Notes: a model not told the origin generated them from the sequence alone. Numbered from the stretch's first letter, positions 9,142 to 18,624 are shown. The stretch is 31,912 nt of DNA from Candidatus Omnitrophota bacterium (GCA_023485205.1 JAMCZX010000011.1:1-31912), one strand, 5' to 3'. Made by a program: numbers and translations.

Positions 9142-10365
9142 TTAATCTGATTTATAGAAAATTAATCCCGAGGGGATTTTGGGATAAAAGTACGTGGTTT
9201 TTGCCGGGAGGACTCCTCCTTTTTGCGAAATTATCTTTATGTCATTAATATCCGTCGGATTAAGAAAAAAAGCAAAACCCCGGGGTCCGCTTTTTGCTTT
9301 TTCAAAAACAAGGTTTTCATCCTTCTCATAAAAAATTTTTTCTTCCGGGGATAATTTTAAGATTTCTTTCAGAATAAAATGATGTAATATTACGGCATCT
9401 AATCTTTTCCATTCCTCTATTTCACTATATGGAAGAAATTTTTCAATGTTTTTTATGTTGATAAGCTTCCATAAATAGAATCTTCCGGTTCCATATACAC
9501 CAAAAGAATTGGGCCCTGACGTGGAAAGTGCCTCTTTAAGAGAAGAAAAGTCTATAAATCTTTCTATTGAAAAATATGGGGTAATCGCCGCAAGCAGTTT
9601 GCTCCACGTAATATTGTCATTATAAACCAGGCGATGGGTTGGAAGTATAATAAGATTTTCTGAAAGAAGATTGGTAAAATAAACAAGAACGTTTTGAGGT
9701 GCATTACCAGGGTTTTCCATGTAAGACTTCAGAGAGGCGGAGAACCTGTGATGTCCGTCAGCGATATAAACAAATCCATTTTTGATTTTTTCAACCAGGC
9801 GTGAAAAGAAATCCGTGTTTTTTATTTTTCCAAAAGAATTTTTTACATTCTCAAATTCCACATCCTGGAACGTGTCTGCATTTTCTACTGCCTTATTAAG
9901 CAAAAATTCATCATCTTCATAAAGAAAAAAAACAGGTTCAAGATTTGTTTTTGTGATTTCAATGAGTCTTTTTCTGTCCTCAGAATATTTTTTAATTATG
10001 TGTTCATGCCTGATGACGTTTTTTACGTCTTTTAAATCCATTAGTCCAAGGAAGCCAATCCTTTCATTTTTCCTGTTTTTATGGGAAAAGGTTTGTTTTA
10101 GAAAATAGAAATCAGGAGAGGTATCCTGTACAATAATGTTTTGTTTAATCCAGTTACTGAAAGAATTTTTTACTCTCTGGTAATAATCCGCAGTTTCTCC
10201 CTGCTCTGGAAGCAAAAGGTTCGCGATATTAAATTCAGAGGATGTTGCGAGTTTTTCTCTATAATCCGGCTCAATCACGTCATAAGGTGGGGCAACAAGG
10301 TTATTCAGTTGTCCGGCTTTATCCCTGTTGTAAAAATATCCTTTAAAAGATTTTATGTTTAGCAT
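9142..10365 (-). CDS. DUF1015 family protein
   Basis: A 407-residue member of the widespread DUF1015 family, whose biochemical role is not established. Family hallmarks visible are the N-terminal NLVAPPYDVIEPDYRE (~22-37), a central RHEHIIKKYSEDR segment and the conserved FVYIADGHHRFSAS motif. The latter is reminiscent of a phosphate- or metal-binding site. No signal peptide or membrane segment is visible. The gene sits directly before mnmG (1-nt gap). A promoter-like pair places the transcript start at or next to the ATG, which lacks a Shine-Dalgarno. It is divergent from araB across an 84-bp gap. Confidence 0.88.
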   Translation of the reverse strand: MLNIKSFKGYFYNRDKAGQLNNLVAPPYDVIEPDYREKLATSSEFNIANLLLPEQGETADYYQRVKNSFSNWIKQNIIVQDTSPDFYFLKQTFSHKNRKNERIGFLGLMDLKDVKNVIRHEHIIKKYSEDRKRLIEITKTNLEPVFFLYEDDEFLLNKAVENADTFQDVEFENVKNSFGKIKNTDFFSRLVEKIKNGFVYIADGHHRFSASLKSYMENPGNAPQNVLVYFTNLLSENLIILPTHRLVYNDNITWSKLLAAITPYFSIERFIDFSSLKEALSTSGPNSFGVYGTGRFYLWKLINIKNIEKFLPYSEIEEWKRLDAVILHHFILKEILKLSPEEKIFYEKDENLVFEKAKSGPRGFAFFLNPTDINDIKIISQKGGVLPAKTTYFYPKIPSGLIFYKSD

Positions 10366-10371
10366 TATTAT

Positions 10372-10400
10372 ATTTTATTAAATATTAAATAAATAGTAAA
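10372..10400 (-). promoter_or_regulatory. Candidate promoter of the DUF1015-mnmG operon
   Basis: Minus strand: -35 TTTACT (10395-10400), 17-bp spacer, -10 TAAAAT (10372-10377), then 6 nt to the ATG. The region is very AT-rich, so chance matches are a real risk. Confidence 0.35.
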
Positions 10401-10449
10401 ATGTTACATAGATAGTATCCGGGAAAATTTAAAATTAACGGAGAAAAAA

Positions 10450-12126
10450 TTGAGATATTCGTTGGGGATTGATTTTGGAACTGCTTCTGTAAGAGCTGTG
10501 CTGGTGGATATTGAAACAGGTGAGGAAGTGGTGACCGGGGTGGAAAATTATCCTTCAGGTATTGAAGGGGTTATTACTGATGAAAAAGACCCTTATCTTG
10601 CAAGACAGAATCCGCTTGATTATCATATCAGCCTTGAAAAAGTTTTAAGGGGTCTCTCTCTTTCCATAAAGAAAAAAAAGATAAAAGATGAGAATATAAT
10701 TGGCATTGGAATAGATACTACGGGAAGTACTCCTATTCCTGTTGACAGGAACATTATCCCGCTTTCTTTTCATAAGGCTTTCAGAAATAATAAGAATGCA
10801 ATGGCATGGTTATGGAAGGACCATACTTCAAAAGATGAGGCTGAAGAAATCACCTTATTTGCAAAGAAAAAAAGACCTGAATATCTTTTAAAAATTGGAG
10901 GCGTTTATTCATCCGAATGGTTTTTTTCAAAAATTCTTCATCTTTCCCGGGTTGATAAAAGGGTTTTTGATGCCAGCGCAAGTTTTGTTGAACTTTGTGA
11001 TTATATCCCGGCAATCCTGACAGGGAAAAAAAACCCGGGTGAAATCTTAAGGTCAACCTGTGCCGCGGGACACAAGGCAATGTATAATAAAGGGTGGGGA
11101 GGACTTCCTGATGATAAATTTTTGACGTCTCTAAGTCCGGCATTTAAAGGACTCAGGGAAAAACTATATTTAAAGGCATACCCTGCTGGTGTTTGTGGAG
11201 GCTTACTTTGTAAGGAATGGGCAAAAAAGTCTCTTTTACCCGAAGGGCTTCCAATAAGTGTGGGTGGTTTTGATGCTCACATGGGAGCAGTAGGGGCGGG
11301 GATAAAAGAAAATACGCTTGTAAAAATAATGGGAACTTCAACGTGTGATATGATGATTTCTTCTTATAACAAAGATATTTCTGATATACCGGGTCTTTGC
11401 GGTATTGTACCTGATTCAATAGTTCCCGGTTATTTTGGTATGGAGGCGGGACAGTCCGCAGTCGGGGATATATTCTACTGGTTTGTAAAAACATTTCTTC
11501 CACAATCCAAATCTTTAGAAGACCCTTATGAATATTACTCAAAGATTGCAGAAAAAATTTCTCCGGGTGGTTCCGGACTTCTTGCTCTTGACTGGCAGAA
11601 TGGCAATAGAACAGTTCTTATGGACCAGAAGCTTACCGGGCTTATTGTTGGATTGACATTAAATACAAAACCCCGGGACGTTTACAGGGCTCTTGTTGAA
11701 GCAACGGGATTTGGCGCGAGAACCATTATTGAAAGATTTGAAGAATATGGTATAAAAGTAAAAGATATCATTGCCAGTGGCGGACTGCCTGAAAAAAGTC
11801 CTTTTTTAATGCAGGTTTATGCAGACATTACCGGGAGAGAGTTAAAAACAGCAGCATCCGGCCAGACATGTGCAGTAGGTGCGGCAATTTTTGGAGCAGT
11901 TGCAGACAAAGAAAAAAGTGGTATTTCAAAAGTGGAGAAGATACAGGAAAAAATATGCAGGTTTAAAAACATAGTATATAGACCTGTGCAAAAAAATAAA
12001 AAGATTTATGATAGAATTTATTTGTTATACAAGGAGATTCACGATGCTTTTGGAACGGGCACATATGATAAAAGTATTTATAACGTAATGAAAGAACTGC
12101 TGAAAATAAAAGAAGAACATGCATAA
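10450..12126 (+). CDS. araB: Ribulokinase (FGGY carbohydrate kinase)
   Basis: Predicted to phosphorylate L-ribulose with ATP in L-arabinose breakdown. At 558 residues it matches AraB (~566), longer than most FGGY kinases. AraB-type motifs: GIDFGTASVRAVLVD (6-20), GIGIDTTGSTPIPVD (~96-110), AMAWLWKDHTSKDEAEEIT and GGFDAHMGAVGAG. The C-terminal ATPase-fold segment contains IIASGGLPEKSP. The start is TTG with GGAG seven nt upstream; no better start is visible. It overlaps araD by 8 bp. araA (isomerase) is absent from the neighbourhood, so arabinose use cannot be concluded; a related ketopentose substrate is possible. Confidence 0.93.
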   Translation: MRYSLGIDFGTASVRAVLVDIETGEEVVTGVENYPSGIEGVITDEKDPYLARQNPLDYHISLEKVLRGLSLSIKKKKIKDENIIGIGIDTTGSTPIPVDRNIIPLSFHKAFRNNKNAMAWLWKDHTSKDEAEEITLFAKKKRPEYLLKIGGVYSSEWFFSKILHLSRVDKRVFDASASFVELCDYIPAILTGKKNPGEILRSTCAAGHKAMYNKGWGGLPDDKFLTSLSPAFKGLREKLYLKAYPAGVCGGLLCKEWAKKSLLPEGLPISVGGFDAHMGAVGAGIKENTLVKIMGTSTCDMMISSYNKDISDIPGLCGIVPDSIVPGYFGMEAGQSAVGDIFYWFVKTFLPQSKSLEDPYEYYSKIAEKISPGGSGLLALDWQNGNRTVLMDQKLTGLIVGLTLNTKPRDVYRALVEATGFGARTIIERFEEYGIKVKDIIASGGLPEKSPFLMQVYADITGRELKTAASGQTCAVGAAIFGAVADKEKSGISKVEKIQEKICRFKNIVYRPVQKNKKIYDRIYLLYKEIHDAFGTGTYDKSIYNVMKELLKIKEEHA

Positions 12127-12802
12127 TTTAAGGGAATCCGTCTGGAAGGCAAATTTATCATTATGGGAGAATAAACTTGTTTATGGGACACAGGGAAACG
12201 TTAGCGGCATTGACAGGAAGAAAAAATTTGTATTTATCAAACCCAGTGGCGTTAATTATGGAAATCTAAAAAAAGAAGATATTATTTCTGTTGATTTGGA
12301 AGGTAAAGTAACAAAAGGGAAATTGAAGCCTTCTGTTGATATGATACATCACCTGTTCCTTTATAAAAACATACCTTATATTGGAGGAGTATGCCATACG
12401 CATTCAAAATTCCTGACTGTTTTTTCTGTCCTTAAAATAAATATCCCTGTTTTGACTACTGCCCATGCAGATGTTTTTGGAAAAGAGATCCCTGTTACAG
12501 AATACGTGGATAATACAGGAGATAATATAGGAAAGATTTTTATCGGGAAATATAAAAAAACAAAATGTCCGTCAATAATACTTGGCAATCATGGACTTTT
12601 TTCTATCGGTGAAAATCCTGAAGAATCGGCTTTTTATGCAGTAATGGCAGAATACTGTGCTGAAACCTCTTTTTATGCAATGGTTTCAGGAAAGATCCTT
12701 GATAAGGAAATTCCGCCGATTGAAATTTCGGAAATTAAAAAGTGGTTTGACAGATACCATTCGGAAAGATATGGTCAAAAGGAGAAAAGATGGAAGACGT
12801 AA
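12119..12802 (+). CDS. araD: L-ribulose-5-phosphate 4-epimerase (class II aldolase family)
   Basis: Expected to interconvert L-ribulose-5-phosphate and D-xylulose-5-phosphate, feeding pentoses into central metabolism. The 227 residues match AraD (231 in E. coli). The zinc ligands align as H93 and H95 (CHTHSKF) and H158 (GNHGLF). The catalytic-type aspartate is D74 (PSVDMIHH), and the C-terminal RYGQ tyrosine is kept (Y218). This separates it from fuculose aldolases, where the first part of the set differs. It overlaps araB by 8 bp and the next gene by 13 bp, so translation is likely coupled. Confidence 0.92.
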   Translation: MHNLRESVWKANLSLWENKLVYGTQGNVSGIDRKKKFVFIKPSGVNYGNLKKEDIISVDLEGKVTKGKLKPSVDMIHHLFLYKNIPYIGGVCHTHSKFLTVFSVLKINIPVLTTAHADVFGKEIPVTEYVDNTGDNIGKIFIGKYKKTKCPSIILGNHGLFSIGENPEESAFYAVMAEYCAETSFYAMVSGKILDKEIPPIEISEIKKWFDRYHSERYGQKEKRWKT

Positions 12803-13116
12803 AATATGAGGAATTCAAAAAGATGGATTTAAGGGCAGGAAAAATTTTAGAGGTTGAAGACCATCCTGATGCTGACAGACTTTATTTGATAACCGTAGAC
12901 ATAGGTGATGAAAAGAGAAAATTTGTTGCAGGCATAAGGCCGTACTATCAAAAGGAGGAACTACTCGGCAAGTCTTGTGTGGTTCTCGTTAATCTTGAAT
13001 CCAAAAACATAAGAGGTGTTGAAAGCCATGGTATGATTTTAGCGGCTTTATCAGAAGGTATTTTTGGAATTTTAACTCTTGACAGACAGGTTTTGCCTGG
13101 AACAAAAATATCATAA
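12790..13116 (+). CDS. Stand-alone tRNA-binding domain protein (Trbp111/CsaA/MetRS C-terminal type)
   Basis: A 108-residue OB-fold protein of the tRNA_bind family, like the C-terminal dimerisation domain of methionyl-tRNA synthetase and free Trbp111. Visible motifs: FKKMDLRAGKILEVEDHPDADRL (the start of the family, residues ~9-31, quoted here as FKKMDLRAGKI and HPDADRL), VAGIRPYY, and the loop NIRGVESHGMILAA. It probably binds the outer corner of tRNA as a dimer. A strong AGGAG precedes the ATG. It overlaps araD by 13 bp, an odd partner for sugar genes. It could supply the C-terminal domain in trans to a short MetRS encoded elsewhere. Confidence 0.88.
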   Translation: MEDVKYEEFKKMDLRAGKILEVEDHPDADRLYLITVDIGDEKRKFVAGIRPYYQKEELLGKSCVVLVNLESKNIRGVESHGMILAALSEGIFGILTLDRQVLPGTKIS

Positions 13117-13158
13117 TAACTTATGTGTAAATGAAATAAATGGGTAGAGGAGCCAATT

Positions 13159-14229
13159 ATGAATAAAGAGATTAATCATATCAGGGGGAAGATAGACAGA
13201 ATAGACGGTGAAATTTTAAGAATACTGAATGAAAGGGCATCTCTTACAGAGCAGATCACCCATATAAAAAAGAATTCAAGGCTCTCATTTTATGACCCTG
13301 CCAGAGAAAAAATCATCATAGAAAATCTTAAAAAAATAAACACCGGGCCCCTGAAAGACAATGACGTTGAAGAAGCCGTTTCCACCATAATCAAAATATG
13401 CAGAAATCTTGTCCGGCCTTTAAGAGCTGCTTATTTAGGTCCTGAAGCCACGTTTTCACATCTTGCAGCCATTGAAACGTTTGGCAAACAGTCAGAGACT
13501 TTATCTGCCCGGAATATCCAGGAGGTTTTTAATCTTGTGGAAAAGGAAATTGTTGATTATGGAATTGTTCCCATTGAAAACTCAATAGAGGGAATTGTTA
13601 CCCATACGATTGACATGTTTATTGACAGTGAATTAAAAATTATTGCAGAAAATCTTTTGAGGGTTCATCTATACCTGCTTTCAGAAGAAAAAAATGTCAA
13701 AAAGATAAAAAAGATTTTTTCACTTTCCCAGCCGCTGGCACAATGCAGGCTCTATATCCGGGAAAAATTTCCTGACGTTGAAATAGTGGAAACAGAAAGC
13801 ACAGGCGCTGCTGCAAAAAAAATAAAACAGATTAAAGGTTCTGCTGCAATTGCTTCAAAGGCAGCAGCAGATTTGTATGGCTTGAATATATTGGATGAAA
13901 AGATAGAGGACAATCCACAGAATTTTACAAGATTTTTGGTTATCAGCAGGGAATTTGGAAAAGAAACAGGGAACGACAAAACCTCTATTCTTTTTACCAT
14001 TAAAGACAGACCCGGTGCGCTTCATGATATGCTTGTGCCATTCAAAACTTATGGTATAAATCTGACAAAAATTGAATCCAGACCCACAAAGAAAAAACCG
14101 TGGGAGTACATATTTTTTGTTGACTTTGAAGGATATTTCACACAACCGGACGTCCAGAATGCACTGAAAGAACTCGAGGAAAAGGCTATCTTTATAAAAA
14201 TTCTCGGCTCATATCCTAAAGAATACTGA
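13159..14229 (+). CDS. pheA: Bifunctional chorismate mutase / prephenate dehydratase (P-protein)
   Basis: Converts chorismate to prephenate and then phenylpyruvate, the committed route to phenylalanine. The 356 residues hold three domains in the usual order. An AroQ chorismate mutase (~1-90) begins IRGKIDRIDGEILRILNERA. The prephenate dehydratase domain (~93-270) has YLGPEATFSHLAA, PIENSIEGIV and the catalytic NFTRFLVI. A C-terminal ACT domain (~278-352) with PGALHDML and ESRPTK is the phenylalanine feedback site. All key segments are intact, so the enzyme is probably feedback-regulated. AGAGGAG precedes the ATG; the gene starts 42 nt after the tRNA-binding gene. Confidence 0.97.
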   Translation: MNKEINHIRGKIDRIDGEILRILNERASLTEQITHIKKNSRLSFYDPAREKIIIENLKKINTGPLKDNDVEEAVSTIIKICRNLVRPLRAAYLGPEATFSHLAAIETFGKQSETLSARNIQEVFNLVEKEIVDYGIVPIENSIEGIVTHTIDMFIDSELKIIAENLLRVHLYLLSEEKNVKKIKKIFSLSQPLAQCRLYIREKFPDVEIVETESTGAAAKKIKQIKGSAAIASKAAADLYGLNILDEKIEDNPQNFTRFLVISREFGKETGNDKTSILFTIKDRPGALHDMLVPFKTYGINLTKIESRPTKKKPWEYIFFVDFEGYFTQPDVQNALKELEEKAIFIKILGSYPKEY

Positions 14230-14244
14230 AATTCTGATATTATG

Positions 14245-14267
14245 ATAAGTTTGGATTGTCTTTGAGG
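14245..14267 (+). repeat. Fragment of the palindromic repeat, copy D
   Basis: 23 bases starting ATAAGTTTGGATTG and ending TTTGAGG are identical to the core of copy C (25973-25995). No outer arms are recognisable, so this is a decayed or partial copy. It lies in the 146-bp gap between pheA and pal. Confidence 0.75.
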
Positions 14268-14375
14268 CTTTGTTTGAAAAAATTTGACAGATAATATTAA
14301 ATAATATTACAATTTCATTAATTTAAAAATTTACCATTAGGTTCATAAGAGGAAAATTACAAAAAGGAGAAAATC

Positions 14376-14972
14376 ATGAAAAAGCAAATATGTTTCTGGA
14401 TAGCATTTTTTGGATTTCTTGGTATTGTTCTTACAGGTTGCACCAGGGCAGTAAAGAAACCGGTTTCAAAAACGGTTCCAGTCGTATCTCCGGTCGCATC
14501 AAAGCCTTCTTCCGCCTCATCAAAAGTTCCGGCAAAGGCTACACCATCAGAAGTGGCATTGGCAGTAACAAATAAGCCTATACCGCAGTCTTTACCACCA
14601 AAGAGAACAAAATTCGTAACTCCTTCAGGAAAAGCAGCGGTTACATTTGAAATGATTCATTTTGCATTTGATAAGTATAATTTAACACAACCAGACAGGA
14701 AAATACTTACAGGAATTGGTCAATATCTTCTTAATCACCCTGGTATTATGGTTTTGCTTCAGGGATACTGTGATGAAAGAGGAACCCAGCAATACAACCT
14801 TGTTCTTGGTGAACAAAGAGCATTAAGTGCAAGAACCTTTTTAATCGGGCTGGGTGTATCTCCCAAAAGACTTTTTACCATAAGTTATGGTAAAGAGGAC
14901 CCTATTAACCCGGCACACAATGAAATAGCCTGGGCAGAAAACAGAAGAGTGGAATTTAAAATTTCAAAATAA
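14376..14972 (+). CDS. pal: Peptidoglycan-associated lipoprotein (OmpA-like)
   Basis: Outer-membrane lipoprotein that tethers the membrane to peptidoglycan. The 198 residues comprise a signal peptide with lipobox VLTGC (C22), a long Ala/Ser/Pro/Lys linker (~25-80) and a C-terminal OmpA domain (~88-198). The domain contains IHFAFDKYNL, LLQGYCDERGTQQYNLVLG and ENRRVEFKI, which hold the Pal-type mDAP-contact residues. A strong AAAGGAG precedes the ATG. It is the first gene of a long run, with a lipoprotein gene starting immediately after its stop. The other Tol-Pal genes are not here. Confidence 0.93.
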   Translation: MKKQICFWIAFFGFLGIVLTGCTRAVKKPVSKTVPVVSPVASKPSSASSKVPAKATPSEVALAVTNKPIPQSLPPKRTKFVTPSGKAAVTFEMIHFAFDKYNLTQPDRKILTGIGQYLLNHPGIMVLLQGYCDERGTQQYNLVLGEQRALSARTFLIGLGVSPKRLFTISYGKEDPINPAHNEIAWAENRRVEFKISK

Positions 14973-15791
14973 ATGAAATATACTATACTTTATGTTTTTT
15001 CTTTTTCTTTGTTTCTTTTGCTTAGCGGATGTTCCCTGGATATAAAACCTGCAGGGTTTCAACAGCTCCAGGACCAGATTACTGCCTTATCTGTAAAAAC
15101 AGATAAAATGAACAAGAAAATCTTGCAGGTGGAAAAAAACCAGAAAAACTATCAGGTAACCAACCAGTCAGACCTTATGGCTGTATCCGGCAAAATTGAA
15201 GGGGAGATTAATGATACAAAGTCCGGTTTTAGCCAGAGTCTGAATGGCCTAAATAACAAGATTGGCAGCTTATCAAAAACCCAGTATAACAATGATGTTA
15301 AGTATAATCAGAAATTGGATACGTTTGGCAAATCTTATAATGATACTTTGGCCACTTTAAACTCTTTTAACTCCACAATGCTGATGTATCAAAATAATCT
15401 GATGTCCCTGAAAGATTCCGTTCAGCAGATTACACAGAACATGAACGTATTAAATACACAACAGGCTGATTTATCCAATGAAGTAAAAGGAATAAAAGGA
15501 GAATTTAATGATAAATTACAGGTGATGTTAAGCCAGCTTACAAACCAGGAAAGCCAGATTGTGTTTCTGGAAGATAAATTAAATAATATATCTGCTGTAA
15601 AACCTTCTGAAAAAAAAGTGTCAGCCCCGGGGGGTAAATCAAGAATATATACTGTCTATACTGTAAAACAGGGAGATACTCTTCTTGGAATTGCCAATAA
15701 ATTTAACGTCTCACTGGGAAAATTGATGAAATTAAATAAATTCACTTCCAATTCTACAATTTTCCCCGGTCAGAAGATTATCATTCCATGA
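14973..15791 (+). CDS. Coiled-coil lipoprotein with C-terminal LysM domain
   Basis: A 272-residue predicted lipoprotein: signal peptide with lipobox LLSGC (C20), a long Gln/Asn/Ser-rich region with coiled-coil character (~30-200), and a LysM peptidoglycan-binding domain (~227-272, YTVKQGDTLLGIANKFNVSL). Its ATG directly follows the pal stop codon. Its order after pal and its coiled coil suggest a role like CpoB/YbgF in cell-wall and outer-membrane coordination, but it has LysM instead of TPRs, so this is an analogy only. Its 3' end overlaps pilD by 4 bp. Confidence 0.88.
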   Translation: MKYTILYVFSFSLFLLLSGCSLDIKPAGFQQLQDQITALSVKTDKMNKKILQVEKNQKNYQVTNQSDLMAVSGKIEGEINDTKSGFSQSLNGLNNKIGSLSKTQYNNDVKYNQKLDTFGKSYNDTLATLNSFNSTMLMYQNNLMSLKDSVQQITQNMNVLNTQQADLSNEVKGIKGEFNDKLQVMLSQLTNQESQIVFLEDKLNNISAVKPSEKKVSAPGGKSRIYTVYTVKQGDTLLGIANKFNVSLGKLMKLNKFTSNSTIFPGQKIIIP

Positions 15792-16570
15792 TTGGCTTTA
15801 TAATTTTTATTATTGGAGCATGTCTTGGCAGTTTTGCAAACGTTTGTATTTATCGCATACCAAGAGGTAAATCCATTGTTTTTCCTCCTTCTTCCTGTCC
15901 AAAATGCAAAAAACCGATTAAATGGCATGATAATATCCCTGTTTTAAGTTTTTTTATTCTTCGCGGAAAATGCAGGAATTGTGGAAAAAAGATATCCAGC
16001 CGGTATCCCATAGTGGAATTTATAATGGGATTACTTGCTTTCCTGCTCTATGAAAAATTTTCAATTTCCGCTCCATTTTTGATTTATTTTATTTTTGTTT
16101 TAGCCCTTGTCATTGTCAGTTTTATTGATTGGGATACGTACACTATACCTGATAGTATTGACATACCGGGGATACCTGCCGGTATTCTTGCCATGACTTT
16201 TATTCCGGGAATGTTTATAGGTAATTCTTCCATTATAACAAGATTTTTTTATAGTTTTGGTGGTGCGGTTCTCGGGGTGGCTGTTATAGGGTTTTTTGCT
16301 ATTGCAGGAAAGCTTATATGGAAAAAAGACGCAATGGGTGGGGGAGACATCAAGCTCATTGCAATGCTCGGTGCATTTCTTGGGTGGAGGTCTATTTTTT
16401 TGAGTATATTTTTTGGATCCATTCTCGGCACGCTCATCAGCATGGTTTTAATACTCATCAAAAAAAAGAAGTGGGATGATTATGTTCCATTCGGACCATA
16501 TCTTAGCTTAGGTGCGATTATAGCCGTATTTTTAAAAGGGTTTTATTTTCTTGGCTTTTTTATCCATTAG
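15788..16570 (+). CDS. pilD: Prepilin peptidase / N-methyltransferase (A24 family)
   Basis: Inner-membrane aspartic protease that cleaves and methylates type IV prepilins and type II pseudopilins. The 260 residues contain the cytoplasmic zinc-binding domain with four cysteines (C37, C40, C62, C65). Several membrane helices follow, with the two catalytic aspartate regions: FIDWDTYTIPD (D114/D116) and GGGDIKL (D187). The SFANVCIYRIP start is typical. It overlaps the LysM gene (ATGA). No pilin or secretion genes are in the window, so its substrates lie elsewhere. Both protease and methylase domains look intact. Confidence 0.94.
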   Translation: MIGFIIFIIGACLGSFANVCIYRIPRGKSIVFPPSSCPKCKKPIKWHDNIPVLSFFILRGKCRNCGKKISSRYPIVEFIMGLLAFLLYEKFSISAPFLIYFIFVLALVIVSFIDWDTYTIPDSIDIPGIPAGILAMTFIPGMFIGNSSIITRFFYSFGGAVLGVAVIGFFAIAGKLIWKKDAMGGGDIKLIAMLGAFLGWRSIFLSIFFGSILGTLISMVLILIKKKKWDDYVPFGPYLSLGAIIAVFLKGFYFLGFFIH

Positions 16571-16588
16571 ATGAATTGAAATTCACAA

Positions 16589-18610
16589 ATGCTGACTCTT
16601 AATACCTCTATTTCTGATGTCCCGGGCGTAGGTCCTAAAAAGAAACAATATTTTGAAAAAATAGGATGTTTTAATATACGTTCCCTTCTTTTTTATTTTC
16701 CAAGAAAATATCTTGACAGAAGAGATGTTAAAAAAATAAGTGAAGTGGAGATAGACAGGACTGTTTCATTAAAAGGGGAGATAGTTGCCTGTGGAGAGCA
16801 AAGAATAAAAAGACTGAAAATAATAAATTTTGCTTTTTCCGATGGAACAGGAACCTTATATCTTACGTTTTTTAACCAGGAATATTTAAAACAAATCCTT
16901 GCCATTGGCACAAAAGTCTTTGTTTACGGCAAAATAAGAGAATTTAAAAGAAATCTTCAAATTCAAAATCCATTATACCAGGTGATGGATAATAAAAAAA
17001 AATTAGACTACATTCTTCCTGTATATTCTCTTGTATCAGGAATTACCCAGAATAATATAAGGAAGGCTATTTCCCATGTTTTTTTACGCCTGTCTGAATT
17101 TCCCCCTGATATACTTCCATTACAGGAAAGAATGAGGCTGAATCTTTCAAACATGAAGTTTGCAATAAAAAACATCCATTTTCCAAAAAACGACATGGAC
17201 ATTGACAGGGCGCGCAGGCATCTTATTTTTGATGAATTTTTTAAGCTGCAGGTAAAACTTCTTTATCAAAAAAAAATACTTCAGCAGCCGGAGCAGGATT
17301 TTTCCTTTACTGAAAAATTAGATAAAACGTTAATTGATGATTTTGAAAAAAAACTTCCTTTTTTATTGACACGTACCCAGAAAAAGGTTTTAAGCGAAAT
17401 TATAGATGATCTGAAAAAAGATAAAATAATAAACAGACTTATACAGGGGGACGTGGGTTCGGGTAAAACTGTTATTGCCATTTTTCTGCTTTATTTCTGG
17501 GCAAAAAGAAATTTCCAGTCTGTTTTTCTTGCACCGACAGAAATACTTGCAGAACAGCATTATTTGAACTGGCAGCCCTTCTTTATTCGTAATAACATAA
17601 AAAGTGTTCTTTTAGTTGGCTCCCTGCCTTCAAAATCCAAAAAACAGATTATTGAGGAAATTGAAAATGAAAAATCCCTTGTAATATTTGGAACACATGC
17701 GCTTTTCAGTGAAAAAATTTCATATCCTTTTCTTAAAACAGTTGTTATAGATGAACAGCATAAATTTGGCGTTGAACAGAGAGAAACCTTCAGACAAAAA
17801 GAAAAAAACATACATTTTATCATGATGAGCGCCACACCCATTCCAAGGAGTGTTGCCCTGACGTTTTTTGGAAATACGGATATTTCAATTTTAAGTGAGA
17901 TTCCAAAAGGGGAAAGAAAGGTTATAACGTTTCTTTTCAGACAGGATGAAAAAGAAAAGGTATATACATTTATAAAAGAACAGCTTCAATCCGGTAAACA
18001 GGGATATTTTGTAGCGCCTTCAATAGAGGAAAAAGATGGTTTTTCGTCAGTAAAAAGAGAATATGCCATGCTTAATGAGTTTTTTAATGATTTCTCTATA
18101 GGGCTTCTTCATGGTAAGATTTCATATGAAGAGAAAAATTCTGTCGTGGAAAGATTTAAAAAAAATGAAATACATCTTATAGTTTCCACATCCATTATAG
18201 AAGTTGGCATAGATATTCCATCGGCTAATTTTATCGTTATAGACCAGGCTGAAAAATTCGGCTTGTCCCAGTTGCATCAATTAAGAGGGAGAATTGGCAG
18301 GGCTGGGCAAATATCTTATTGCCTGCTGATATCCCATTCAGATGAGAAAGACATTATAGAGAGGCTTGAATCTTTTTTGGCTATTGATGATGGATTGAAA
18401 ATTGCTGAGATAGACCTTTCCTTAAGGGGCCCCGGGGACCTTCTTGGAGTGAGACAGCATGGGGTAATACCCTTTAAAATAGGGGATATTGTCAAGGACG
18501 TTGAAATTCTTCAGCAAACAAGAGACCTGGCAGGGAGACTCATAGACAATAATATATACCTTGAGCCTGGTTATGAAAAATTAAGAACCTATTTGGAACA
18601 AACACAATAA
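16589..18610 (+). CDS. recG: ATP-dependent DNA helicase RecG
   Basis: Branch-migration helicase that reverses stalled forks and processes Holliday junctions. The 673 residues are close to E. coli RecG (693). Order: N-terminal helix-hairpin-like VPGVGPKKKQYFEKIG (~11-26) and wedge/OB region (~50-150). Helicase motifs follow: Walker A GDVGSGKT (~287-294), DEQH box (VVIDEQHKFGVEQR), SATPIPRS, and motifs V-VI with STSIIEVGIDIP and QLHQLRGRIGRAG. The C-terminal LRGPGDLLGVRQHG (TRG region) is present. The ATG has no clear Shine-Dalgarno. It lies 18 nt after pilD and 14 nt before the next chosen start, in the same operon. Confidence 0.97.
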   Translation: MLTLNTSISDVPGVGPKKKQYFEKIGCFNIRSLLFYFPRKYLDRRDVKKISEVEIDRTVSLKGEIVACGEQRIKRLKIINFAFSDGTGTLYLTFFNQEYLKQILAIGTKVFVYGKIREFKRNLQIQNPLYQVMDNKKKLDYILPVYSLVSGITQNNIRKAISHVFLRLSEFPPDILPLQERMRLNLSNMKFAIKNIHFPKNDMDIDRARRHLIFDEFFKLQVKLLYQKKILQQPEQDFSFTEKLDKTLIDDFEKKLPFLLTRTQKKVLSEIIDDLKKDKIINRLIQGDVGSGKTVIAIFLLYFWAKRNFQSVFLAPTEILAEQHYLNWQPFFIRNNIKSVLLVGSLPSKSKKQIIEEIENEKSLVIFGTHALFSEKISYPFLKTVVIDEQHKFGVEQRETFRQKEKNIHFIMMSATPIPRSVALTFFGNTDISILSEIPKGERKVITFLFRQDEKEKVYTFIKEQLQSGKQGYFVAPSIEEKDGFSSVKREYAMLNEFFNDFSIGLLHGKISYEEKNSVVERFKKNEIHLIVSTSIIEVGIDIPSANFIVIDQAEKFGLSQLHQLRGRIGRAGQISYCLLISHSDEKDIIERLESFLAIDDGLKIAEIDLSLRGPGDLLGVRQHGVIPFKIGDIVKDVEILQQTRDLAGRLIDNNIYLEPGYEKLRTYLEQTQ

Positions 18611-18624
18611 GAAGGATGAATAAA

